The translations under genes and the position numbers were made by a program. Below, in pieces: positions 1 to 7,367 of a stretch of 64,000 nucleotides of DNA; the stretch's first letter is position 1; every line of letters starts with the position of its first letter. The stretch covers positions 4,324,501-4,388,500 of the forward strand of contig NZ_CP121445.1 of NCBI RefSeq assembly GCF_029689925.1, read 5' to 3'. Under the pieces are notes generated by a model. That model was given only the letters and a program-made list of their open reading frames with translations, made no database searches and had not been told where the DNA came from. Origin of the DNA: Anaerocolumna sp. AGMB13025 (GTDB lineage Bacteria > Bacillota > Clostridia > Lachnospirales > Lachnospiraceae).

Positions 1-54
1 GTCCAGATAGGTGCGGCGGGATATTCTTTCGTCAATTGCTTTTAAATAGTCCAT
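1..54 (-). CDS. nitroreductase family protein, N-terminal fragment
   Basis: Only the first 18 codons are inside the window; the gene runs off the left edge. The start is the ATG whose complement ends at 54, preceded by a clear AGGAGGAA ribosome site. The peptide MDYLKAIDERISRRTYLD has the N-terminal pattern of nitroreductases: a short helix followed by R-x-S-x-R-x-Y, where the arginines and serine normally contact the FMN phosphate. Such enzymes use FMN and NAD(P)H to reduce nitroaromatics, quinones or flavins. The family call rests only on this motif; substrate and full length cannot be judged. Confidence 0.6.
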   Translation of the reverse strand, partial: MDYLKAIDERISRRTYLD

Positions 55-184
55 ATGCTTCCTCCTATTAAAATCTATTACTATTATACGTATTATATTA
101 GATAATTCCTATATTTTCAATTTACAAAAGGAATTTTTATATAATTTTTATATATTGATTGTTCTTCTTAAACCACAGCAAAAG

Positions 185-248
185 GGCTGCTGCAATATCC
201 ACAACGTAACTTACTCGGAGTGTATACGTTTTATGATTTGCAACAGCC
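185..248 (-). terminator. probable terminator after the isochorismatase-like gene
   Basis: An imperfect inverted repeat (GGCTGCTGCAATATC at 185-199 against GATTTGCAACAGCC at 235-248) lies 50 bases past the stop codon on the minus strand. The minus-strand continuation is CCCTTTTGC, only modestly T-rich, so efficiency is uncertain. Confidence 0.45.
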
Positions 249-296
249 ACTTATCATTCATTTTATAGTTTCATACATTTTATTGTTTTATTCTTT

Positions 297-899
297 TTAT
301 ACTTCTTCACTTATCAAGCTGAGTACTTCTGCACAGGTTCTTACTTTTCCCATCCGTGTGAAAATGTGTCTGCAGACAAATTCATGTGCTTCTGTCTCCG
401 AGGATCCCATTGCATCTTCTGCAAAAATCTGGTTATATCCATGCTGATATGCTTCCCTTGCCGTGGTATCCACACCAATTTCAGTTGCTATACCGCATAA
501 TACAATAGTATCAATGCCTCTCCGTCTTAATTGTAAATCAAGATCGGTACCGTAAAACGCTCCCCATTGCCGTTTTGTTATAACATGAGCAGAATCAGGC
601 ACATTCAATTCTGGTAAAAATCCGTCCCAGTTTTCTATTAATTGAATCGGGTTTATTCTTAATGCCGGATCTGCCTTTTCGTCCGTATTCGGCCTTAATA
701 AGTCTTTCCCATCCGCCGTTGAGACTTTAACCATTACGACGAAAGCACCTGCTTCTGTAAAAGCTTTTATCAATCTGCCTGCATTTTGTATAACCTGTTT
801 GTTGGTATATGGAACAAGCTCTTTTCTTACTACTCCGTTTTGTAAGTCAATTACTACCAGTGCCGTTTTATCTGCTATTATTTTACTATGTTCTAACAT
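297..899 (-). CDS. isochorismatase-like cysteine-hydrolase fold protein lacking the catalytic Cys
   Basis: A 200-residue protein of the isochorismatase-like hydrolase fold, full length for the family. The acidic residue D18 (VVIDLQN) and K109 (ITKRQWGAF) of the usual Asp-Lys-Cys triad are present. The segment that normally holds the nucleophile (G-x-x-T-x-x-C-V) reads GIATEIGVDTTA, with glycine at position 142; C135, seven residues earlier, does not occupy the catalytic position. Loss of this Cys is known in true isochorismatases such as EntB and PhzD, whereas nicotinamidases and N-carbamoylases keep it. The reaction is therefore probably not amide hydrolysis through a thioester, but the substrate cannot be named. 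It stands alone, with AAGGA ahead of the ATG, and no siderophore genes nearby. Confidence 0.85.
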   Translation of the reverse strand: MLEHSKIIADKTALVVIDLQNGVVRKELVPYTNKQVIQNAGRLIKAFTEAGAFVVMVKVSTADGKDLLRPNTDEKADPALRINPIQLIENWDGFLPELNVPDSAHVITKRQWGAFYGTDLDLQLRRRGIDTIVLCGIATEIGVDTTAREAYQHGYNQIFAEDAMGSSETEAHEFVCRHIFTRMGKVRTCAEVLSLISEEV

Positions 900-930
900 A
901 TAAAGTATCCTTCCTGTTATTTTCTCTTTC

Positions 931-1120
931 TATAACATACTTCCTTTAGTTATCCGTTGTAAAGTTTCTATAACTTACATCCGCTTATATGATCCTGCGT
1001 AAAGTTTCTAAACATACTTTCGTTTATTTATCAAGTGCAAAGTTCTAAACATACTTTCGTTTATTTATCAAGTGCAAAGTTCTAAACATACTTTCGTTTA
1101 CTTATAAAGTGTAAAGTTTC
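931..1120. repeat. tandem repeat, five units of 37-40 bp
   Basis: Units at 931-968, 969-1008, 1009-1045, 1046-1082 and 1083-1120 share the pattern TAAACATACTTTCG...GTGCAAAGTTTC. Units 3 and 4 are identical; units 1 and 2 are the most diverged. The array fills most of the 319-base gap between the MFS stop and the isochorismatase-like start, where no gene is visible. Confidence 0.9.
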
Positions 1121-1218
1121 TATCCTTTTATTATTTCTAATAACCGAATATCTGCTTTCCTATTTTTTAATTATTAGCTGATTACCTCTATTATGCCTCC
1201 CGTTAATTAATTAAATAA

Positions 1219-2430
1219 TCACATTTCTGTATCAGCAATACCTATCAAATTAAGTCTTTTGTAGACTTTAAAATAAACCCAGACTGCATTGATCAGTAAT
1301 AAGCTGCTGGTAATAAAAAATACATATTTCATACCCATATAAGCCGCCACCTGTCCGCCTAAAACAGAACCTCCGAACACGCCTAAGTAGCCTGCGGACA
1401 TATTAAATCCAAATACTCTTCCGGTTAAGGACGAGGGAGTTATTTTCTTTATCATAATATTAACAGAAGGTGACAATCCACCGATGGTTAACCCAAGCAA
1501 AAAGCGCAGTCCCATCAGCTGCCAGGCGTTTTTTACAAATGCCTGGGGAATAAATATTATACTTGTGGCAATCAGGGATACCAGAATTACTTTATGCGCT
1601 CCGATTTTGTCAGAAAGCCTTCCAAGTCTTGGTGCCGCAATAATATTGGCGAATCCCGAAGCAGAAAAGGTAACTCCCGCTATCAGTGCAACATGGCTTG
1701 CGTTTTTAATGAGTTGATTTACATAAACGGTTATAATTGGCTCCACCGAATACATTGCTACCGTTAAGATAAAAAAAGTTACAAACATGGTAATCGTTAG
1801 GCTCTTCTCCGGTATAAGATTCCATACTTCCTTAAAACTCATTACTTCTTTCTCTTCCTTAACAAAGCTCTCTTTAACAAATAACAAGGTTGTAATAAAT
1901 GCAACGAAAAGCAGTGCCCCTGTTACAAAAAATACATTTCTAAGTCCCAGATTTTCTTCAATAAGTCCTCCGATCACGGGTCCAAGCAGGGAACCTGCTA
2001 TGCTGGAGGTTGAAAGGGTTCCTAAGGCAAAGCCGGCATTTTCCCTGTCAGTCTGAGTTGCGATCAGAGTAGTACAGGCAGTACCGTAACCGGTAATAGC
2101 ACCCTGCAATAATCTTAAGCCAATTAATACATATACATTCGGTGCAAAACCCATAATCCCTATAACAACGGCCATACCAAGACTAGCCCGTAAGAGCATG
2201 GGCTTTCTGCCAAATTTGTCGGCGGCATGACCCCAGATGGGAGAAAATATAGCGGATATAATAAAGGTAATGCCAAAAGCTATTCCTGAAAGTTTAGTAA
2301 CCAAAGCCGTATTATTTACCCCCAGCTGATTTATATAAAGAGGTAACACAGGTGCAATCTGGCTCATACCAATGCCGGTTACAAACATTCCAAACCAGCA
2401 GACAATCAAATTTCTTTTCCAAATAGGCAT
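1219..2430 (-). CDS. MFS drug-type efflux transporter
   Basis: A 403-residue major facilitator with about twelve hydrophobic segments. The loop between helices 2 and 3 carries motif A (GHAADKFGRKPMLL, residues 67-80), and the fifth helix region contains G-x-x-x-G-P-x-x-G-G (SIAGSLLGPVIGG), the antiporter signature of proton-driven drug exporters. This resembles the MdtG/TetA(P)-like 12-helix exporters. It would act in the cell membrane, exporting hydrophobic compounds at the expense of the proton gradient; the real substrate is unknown. An AAGGAGG site stands eight bases before the ATG. The AraC-family gene transcribed just upstream in the same direction could be its regulator, but there is a gap of about 100 bases between them. 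Confidence 0.9.
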   Translation of the reverse strand: MPIWKRNLIVCWFGMFVTGIGMSQIAPVLPLYINQLGVNNTALVTKLSGIAFGITFIISAIFSPIWGHAADKFGRKPMLLRASLGMAVVIGIMGFAPNVYVLIGLRLLQGAITGYGTACTTLIATQTDRENAGFALGTLSTSSIAGSLLGPVIGGLIEENLGLRNVFFVTGALLFVAFITTLLFVKESFVKEEKEVMSFKEVWNLIPEKSLTITMFVTFFILTVAMYSVEPIITVYVNQLIKNASHVALIAGVTFSASGFANIIAAPRLGRLSDKIGAHKVILVSLIATSIIFIPQAFVKNAWQLMGLRFLLGLTIGGLSPSVNIMIKKITPSSLTGRVFGFNMSAGYLGVFGGSVLGGQVAAYMGMKYVFFITSSLLLINAVWVYFKVYKRLNLIGIADTEM

Positions 2431-2532
2431 AAAAATAAGCCTCCTTTTGTTAAACTTTAATCCGTACTTAAGTAATGAATTATTTTGTACGGTTATTTTA
2501 ACTGAAAAGTCAGGCTTTCACCATGCATTATA

Positions 2533-3405
2533 TTAAATTCCATGGACATATTTGCTATAAAATTCAGAGGGGCTGATTCCTTCTATTTTTTTAAATATTC
2601 TGCTGAAATAAAATTCATCCCCAAACCCTATCATCTGTGCGATATCCTTTACCTTTTTATCACTTTCAATCATAAGCTCCTTAGCTTTATCGATTTTGAT
2701 CTTATTGAAATATTCGATTACCGTGTACCCGGTACTGTTCTTAAATGCTCTGGATAAATAAAAGGGTGAGATATGGACCAGGTCTGATAATTCCTGCAAG
2801 GTCACTTTATTCGAAATATTCTGATGCAGATATTCGATAACTTTTTCTACTTTTAAGGAAATGGAATAATTCTGGTTTTGCTTCTTTATATTCTGATTGA
2901 TAGCTATCATTAACTGACAAAGAAAAGTCTTTGTCACAAATTCATATCCGGGGGTTTTTTTATTCCAGCTATCCACCAGCTTTTTAAAAATATCCTCCAC
3001 CTGGTAATAATCCTTTAATTCATGAATGGGCTGGAAACTAAGATTACCATCTTCCCCTTTGATATCCCATACATTATCATTAAACGTTACTAAGGCACAG
3101 CTGAAATGTACCGACAGAAAACAGGCTGGTCCCTCCATTTCGAGGGTTATGTTATATGTTATGTCCGGACATAGATAAAACAACATTCCTTCTTTAAGGG
3201 GGTATTTCTTTTGTTCAATGAGTATACTGCCCTTTCCTTCAGTAATATAGAGGAGTTCATGATGTTTTAACTGTTTTGCCAGCTTTTTCATTCTTTTTCC
3301 GGATTCGTTTGGTTTCGTTGAACTTTTATCATCCTCATTTATGTTCCTGCCGTTGCAGTAAAGAATTTTAAAAAAGAGATTGTTACCATTCATAAACGTT
3401 CCCAT
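2533..3405 (-). CDS. AraC-family transcriptional regulator with N-terminal cupin
   Basis: The N-terminal half looks like a cupin sensor (HHELLYITEGKGSILIEQKKYPLKEGMLFYLCPD). The last 100 residues contain two helix-turn-helix units (VTLQELSDLVHISPFYLSRAFKNSTG and VKDIAQMIGFGDEFYFSRIFKK) ending in the usual P-SEFY box. It probably binds DNA and responds to a small carbon compound. The open frame extends back to 3456, overlapping the upstream membrane-protein gene, but no ribosome site precedes that ATG. The ATG at 3405 (AGGTG upstream) or the one at 3393 (GGGA six bases upstream) is more credible. It is the last gene of the DUF5685/J-domain unit and may instead control the MFS gene that follows. 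Confidence 0.88.
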   Translation of the reverse strand: MGTFMNGNNLFFKILYCNGRNINEDDKSSTKPNESGKRMKKLAKQLKHHELLYITEGKGSILIEQKKYPLKEGMLFYLCPDITYNITLEMEGPACFLSVHFSCALVTFNDNVWDIKGEDGNLSFQPIHELKDYYQVEDIFKKLVDSWNKKTPGYEFVTKTFLCQLMIAINQNIKKQNQNYSISLKVEKVIEYLHQNISNKVTLQELSDLVHISPFYLSRAFKNSTGYTVIEYFNKIKIDKAKELMIESDKKVKDIAQMIGFGDEFYFSRIFKKIEGISPSEFYSKYVHGI

Positions 3406-3422
3406 CTGCCAGCCGGCACCTG

Positions 3423-3959
3423 TTATAGATTTAATTTTCCCCGCACTCTGCTCCATACATACTTTTGAAAATAGTCGTAGGCCTTATCATAAATGACGAA
3501 TACGGCCTGACCGCCTAATAAGAAAAGAGCCAGTAATTCCTTCTTAATTTCACCCTGATAAAATAGCTTCGGTAAAAAGAGTAGAATTGGAATATACATC
3601 AGGTTAAAAGTAAAAAACTTAATGCTCCAAAGGAATACGCTTCGTTTTGTCATATTCCAATTAACGTGAATCAGCTTATTAAATGTAAATTCTGCCACAA
3701 CAAGATAGAAACCCATGGCTGCAAAGGTAATACAGTAAAATTTATTAGGTGCCAGGAAAAAGCTAAGTAGAATACTGGCTATGTAAAAGCCGAAGCCGAT
3801 ACGCAGACCGCATTCCCTGATGGCAATTCCGGCACCAAAGGATGCTAAGGCAAGTAAAAACAGGGTATTAAATTCCAAAATACCGCTTAGTATTACCAGT
3901 ATTACAGCGAGTGCAAGCAAAAGACTTAAAAATGACAGTTTTTTTGCATTTAGAAGCAT
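3423..3959 (-). CDS. small integral membrane protein of unknown function
   Basis: About 178 residues, dominated by roughly five or six hydrophobic segments (for example FLSLLLALAVILVILSG, LFLLALASFGAGIAI, FYIASILLSFFLA, LLALFLLGGQAVFVIY) with a basic C-terminus (SRVRGKLNL). I do not recognise a family. The frame is open to 3983, but the first ATG there precedes the ribosome site. The ATG at 3959 follows GGGAGGAG at the right distance, giving a 10-base overlap with the J-domain gene. The overlap implies translational coupling and a shared job with the J-domain and DUF5685 proteins. Confidence 0.75.
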   Translation of the reverse strand: MLLNAKKLSFLSLLLALAVILVILSGILEFNTLFLLALASFGAGIAIRECGLRIGFGFYIASILLSFFLAPNKFYCITFAAMGFYLVVAEFTFNKLIHVNWNMTKRSVFLWSIKFFTFNLMYIPILLFLPKLFYQGEIKKELLALFLLGGQAVFVIYDKAYDYFQKYVWSRVRGKLNL

Positions 3960-4585
3960 TGGCACAAATCTCCTCCCATACATTCACATAAAGTATCCGC
4001 ACACCATAAATCACAGCAGAAATTACCAGTGCCAAGACCACCGCCGCCCATATTTCCTCTGGTATTCTGATACCTTTGGTTCTGCCACTGAAACTGATTC
4101 AGAAAATTATTATATTCCACATTATTTGGCTCCATATTGACTGCCTGTCTGGCATGTTCAGAAGCCATGAGGTTATTGCCGATACCGGCATTGGCAACAG
4201 CACTGTAATAATACCATCTGGCCGAGCGGTTAGAAATACCTGAAAGTACATTCAGTGCTTCTCTGTAGCGTCTTGCCGCCAGATAATTATAGACCGCTGT
4301 CATATGCGCATTATCTTCTTCGGAATCACCGGAATAGGTTGTCTGTCCGTAAGAATTACTTCCGCCGTAGGAAGTGTTTCCGAAGGAGCCGCTTTCCCGT
4401 TCTTTCATAATCTGATCATAGGCTTCCTGAACCTCTTTAAATTTCTCTTCTGCCAATCCGGATAAGGGATTATTCACATAGGAATCGGGATGGTATTTTC
4501 TGCTTAACTCTCTGTAAGCTTTTTTAATTTCATCATTGGAGGCATTCGGTGATACTTCAAGTACTTTATATGGATTTGCTATCAT
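3950..4585 (-). CDS. J-domain protein with TPR-like region and Cys-rich tail
   Basis: Residues 1-68 form a J domain with the essential HPD triad (H32-P33-D34), the part that stimulates the ATPase of DnaK. A Ser/Gly/Tyr-rich linker follows (NTSYGGSNSYGQTTYSGDSEED). Then comes a helical stretch with a repeat-like pattern (ARRYREALNVLSGISNRSARWYYYSAVANAGIGN), and the tail is rich in cysteine (CCDLWCADTLCECMGGDLCQCF, eight Cys in the last 22 residues). It lacks the zinc finger and C-terminal substrate domains of true DnaJ, so it is a specialised co-chaperone rather than the housekeeping one. It starts two bases after the DUF5685 stop and overlaps the membrane-protein gene, indicating one operon. 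The Cys-rich end could bind metal or a membrane partner; this is inference. Confidence 0.9.
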   Translation of the reverse strand: MIANPYKVLEVSPNASNDEIKKAYRELSRKYHPDSYVNNPLSGLAEEKFKEVQEAYDQIMKERESGSFGNTSYGGSNSYGQTTYSGDSEEDNAHMTAVYNYLAARRYREALNVLSGISNRSARWYYYSAVANAGIGNNLMASEHARQAVNMEPNNVEYNNFLNQFQWQNQRYQNTRGNMGGGGLGTGNFCCDLWCADTLCECMGGDLCQCF

Positions 4586-4587
4586 TA

Positions 4588-5424
4588 TTATGTTCCTTCC
4601 TTTTCATTTCTTTCTTTTTTCAACGTTTCAAGTTTTGACCAGACACCCAGATAGAGGATGTTCCTGAGAATATCGATATCAAGCAGGCAAGGGAGTTTTT
4701 CAAACTCTCTGGTAGTCTCTGCCATCATCATATTCAGCATAGACATACATTTTTCTTCATAATCTTCATCCTTTGATATACCGATTAAAGGATTATAGCT
4801 GTTATTCTTAATATCCTTTTCCAAATCATCATAAGCATCCAGAATATATATAAACTTTCCCAGATAAAATCCGGTCTTTCTAAGGGAATCCTCCCACATA
4901 TCCTGGCGGTATACGAATAATTCTGCCATAAGTTCTCCAAAGCATCCGGAGACGATATCAATACTGGTTTCTTTCTGTGTTTCACTTTCCATAAGACGGT
5001 TTAAACATTCTCTGATAACACTGCACTGCCTGGGATATTTCCCGTTTATCTTACCGTAAGCACGTTTTAATGCCTTAGACCCCGCAAGACCTGCCACACT
5101 TTTTTCATCCTGCCAGTCATCCAGAAAATGGTAATAGGACAGGGCAATATTCATATCTGCCACATATTCTGTTATTTCATTACACAGGGTATCATGCTTT
5201 TTTACAGGGTGTATTATACACCGGTTTTGGTCCTTTACCGTATCACTTTCATATAATGAGGTCAGCAGGAGTACCAGAAAAGTCATATCATAGGACAACG
5301 TCATCTGACCCAGACGTCCGTATCTATCTTTTAAGGTTTTGCATAGGCCACAGTAATAAGCTTTATATTTATAAAAATCTTTCATTTTTAATTCAGGTTT
5401 ATATATATTGACATACCCAAACAT
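4588..5424 (-). CDS. DUF5685 family protein
   Basis: A 278-residue protein matching the DUF5685 pattern: the N-terminus MFGYVNIYKPELKMKDF, then YYCGLCKTLKDRYG with a C-x-x-C pair near residue 30. It is largely helical and has no signal peptide. Two acidic clusters stand out, FLDDWQDE and DAYDDLEKD, spaced like the two aspartate-rich motifs of class I isoprenoid synthases. That resemblance is my observation from the sequence, not an established activity. AGGAGG precedes the ATG. It is the first gene of a four-gene minus-strand unit with the J-domain protein two bases downstream, so the two probably act together. Confidence 0.85.
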   Translation of the reverse strand: MFGYVNIYKPELKMKDFYKYKAYYCGLCKTLKDRYGRLGQMTLSYDMTFLVLLLTSLYESDTVKDQNRCIIHPVKKHDTLCNEITEYVADMNIALSYYHFLDDWQDEKSVAGLAGSKALKRAYGKINGKYPRQCSVIRECLNRLMESETQKETSIDIVSGCFGELMAELFVYRQDMWEDSLRKTGFYLGKFIYILDAYDDLEKDIKNNSYNPLIGISKDEDYEEKCMSMLNMMMAETTREFEKLPCLLDIDILRNILYLGVWSKLETLKKERNEKEGT

Positions 5425-5587
5425 AAATCCTCCTGAAATCCTTAAGAATTTATATAGTATAACATAGTTTTTCCAAAAATTAAATGGAAATGCCTAAATC
5501 AATCCTTAAGAAATCATTATATCTTTATAAAATTTCTTAAATTAAATCAATTAAATTGGAATGCTGCTATATATAAACGTAGATTAC

Positions 5588-5651
5588 TTAGGTTTGGAAT
5601 AAGGATTATATTTTCCGAAATCTTGCGGAAAACATAATCCTTATTCCAGAC
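5588..5651. terminator. long inverted repeat downstream of the Nramp gene
   Basis: Two 31-base arms, 5587-5617 and 5626-5656, pair with three mismatches around an eight-base loop; the inner 22 bases (5596-5617 against 5626-5647) have one mismatch. The repeat lies between the Nramp stop and the DUF5685 promoter region. There is no clear T-run on either side, so it is either a weak terminator or an RNA-stabilising stem. The rest of the 281-base gap shows nothing else. Confidence 0.6.
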
Positions 5652-5705
5652 CCAAGTTCAATAACTTAGAATTTTACAACAATCCCTTATATCCGTCTTT
5701 CGTTA

Positions 5706-6968
5706 CTAATTAATCAGATAGCTTGAAAAGAGCATTATATTTAGCACCGCAAGTATAACGGCTATAATCCACAGGGTAATGTTATGCCCCAGAGAATTCT
5801 TATATTTACCCATAACCTTTTTTGAAGAGGTTAAATAAATCTGAAGGAATACGGTAATCGGAAGCTGGATACTTAGTAACATCTGGCTGTAAATAAGACC
5901 CTGAAAGGGATCGTTTACCAGAAATATTATAATGGTAGCCATAGTTAAGATACCCACGACACCGATTTTAGTATGTCTGTCCTTAATATCATAAGGCTCT
6001 CCGAACATACCGGCAAATATGGAGCCGCCGGCCATTCCGGCAGTCATGGTAGAGGAAATTCCGGAGAGCAGCAAAGCAATACCAAAGATAAGTGCTGCCA
6101 GATTACCTACGATAGGCACCAGCATCTGCTGTGCCTGACCCAGTTCATCTACTTTTACATGGTTTACAAAAAAGGTAGTTGCCGCAAGGATAATCATAGA
6201 ACTGTTAATTGCCCAGCCTATAATCATAGAAAGCAGGGTATCCATAAATTCATACTTTAGTTGTTTCTTAATTACAGTATCTTCTTCCAGGTTCCACTGC
6301 CTGCTCTGAATGACCTCTGAATGAAGAAATAAATTATGAGGCATAACTACAGCTCCTAGTACCGACATAATGATGGGCATTGAGCCTGCCGGAAACTGGA
6401 TAACCGTCCAGCCTCTTGCTGCTTCTCCCCAGTTTACATTGACCTGGCTTAATTCATACAAAAAAGAAATACCGATTATGGATACAAAACCCATAATCCA
6501 TTTTTCCAGTTTTTTATATGTATTAGTAAAAAGCAGTGTGATTATTAAGATTAAGATTAATACGGCACCAATTTTTACAGGCAGATGAAACAAGAGGTTT
6601 AAGGCAATGGCTCCTCCCAAAATCTCTGCCATAGCGGTAGATATAGCTGCAACAATTCCGGTTGACAGCACCGTTTGGGAAAGCCAGGGTTTTAAATGCT
6701 TCTTGGCTGCCTCCGACAGACAATCTCCTGTTACAATACCAAGATGGGCTACATTATGTTGCAGTAAAATTAACATAATGGTTGAAAGGGTTACCATCCA
6801 CAACAGTTTATATCCGTATTCGGAACCGGCGGCAATATTGGAGGCCCAGTTTCCTGGATCAATAAAGCCGACTGTTACCAGTAAGCCGGGACCGATATAT
6901 CCCAATAATTCACGAAGCCCGAAAGTCGGTTTATGTCCGGTGGTATTTAAAATGTTTTTTAACTTCAT
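5706..6968 (-). CDS. mntH: Nramp-family divalent metal (Mn2+/Fe2+) transporter
   Basis: A 420-residue membrane protein with about eleven hydrophobic segments. The first helix contains the conserved D-P-G-N (D36 and N39), and the sixth contains M-P-H-N (M at about residue 208). These are the metal ligands that let Nramp proteins select manganese and iron over calcium and magnesium. It should import Mn2+ or Fe2+ with protons across the cell membrane. The start has AGGAG seven bases upstream. It is monocistronic; no yybP-ykoY manganese riboswitch or recognisable MntR box was found upstream, so its control is not visible here. The symbol is given by family resemblance. Confidence 0.92.
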   Translation of the reverse strand: MKLKNILNTTGHKPTFGLRELLGYIGPGLLVTVGFIDPGNWASNIAAGSEYGYKLLWMVTLSTIMLILLQHNVAHLGIVTGDCLSEAAKKHLKPWLSQTVLSTGIVAAISTAMAEILGGAIALNLLFHLPVKIGAVLILILIITLLFTNTYKKLEKWIMGFVSIIGISFLYELSQVNVNWGEAARGWTVIQFPAGSMPIIMSVLGAVVMPHNLFLHSEVIQSRQWNLEEDTVIKKQLKYEFMDTLLSMIIGWAINSSMIILAATTFFVNHVKVDELGQAQQMLVPIVGNLAALIFGIALLLSGISSTMTAGMAGGSIFAGMFGEPYDIKDRHTKIGVVGILTMATIIIFLVNDPFQGLIYSQMLLSIQLPITVFLQIYLTSSKKVMGKYKNSLGHNITLWIIAVILAVLNIMLFSSYLIN

Positions 6969-7052
6969 AAATTGCTCCTATCTTTATTTTTTCTATTAAT
7001 TTCTTATATATTGATTCTCTAGACTTATGGAACTACACTATAATTTAATAAT

Positions 7053-7160
7053 TCAAATCTCCAGTTATTTTTGTCTTGGTATACTTGATAAAATCAGCAA
7101 GGAAGGTGATTAAGAAAGCATTGATTATGCGTTCAATTTAGCTTTAGGGCTGATCCATTA
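7053..7160 (-). repeat. internally deleted copy of the MITE-like element
   Basis: Bases 7053-7128 match, with a few differences, the reverse complement of the right arm of the palindromic element at 38468-38805; from 7063 to 7128 only about two bases differ. After 7128 the sequence jumps to TAGCTTTAGGGCT (7139-7151), which corresponds to the opposite arm, so the middle is missing. The terminal sequence (TCAAATCTCCAGTTA) is a diverged form of the terminus TCAAACTTCGCAGTTA. It sits upstream of the Nramp gene in a gap of about 400 bases that otherwise holds only the ABC terminator. Confidence 0.75.
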
Positions 7161-7288
7161 TAGAGCTATTGTTATTATTATCAGGTTATACATATTATAT
7201 CACTGTACTGTCATTTATTTCAATTTATTCTTACTTTATTGTCAAGAGTTTATCATTTAGTATTGATAAGAACTTTTACACTCAGAAA

Positions 7289-7333
7289 AACCGTATTCCA
7301 AATCTGTTTATAAGACAAATTCGTAATACGGTT
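7289..7333 (-). terminator. rho-independent terminator of the ABC exporter operon
   Basis: AACCGTATTCCAAATCTGT (7289-7307) pairs with the arm ending AATACGGTT at 7333 with three mismatches and a short loop. On the minus strand the stem is followed by TTTTTCTG. It lies 35 bases beyond the stop of the last ABC gene. Confidence 0.8.
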
Positions 7334-7367
7334 ATGATAGCTGTTTATTTGCTTGCCCAAACTTGTC

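Noticed and set aside
6969..7052. Manganese riboswitch before the Nramp gene
   Set aside because: The conserved yybP-ykoY core was not found; the leader is short and AT-rich.
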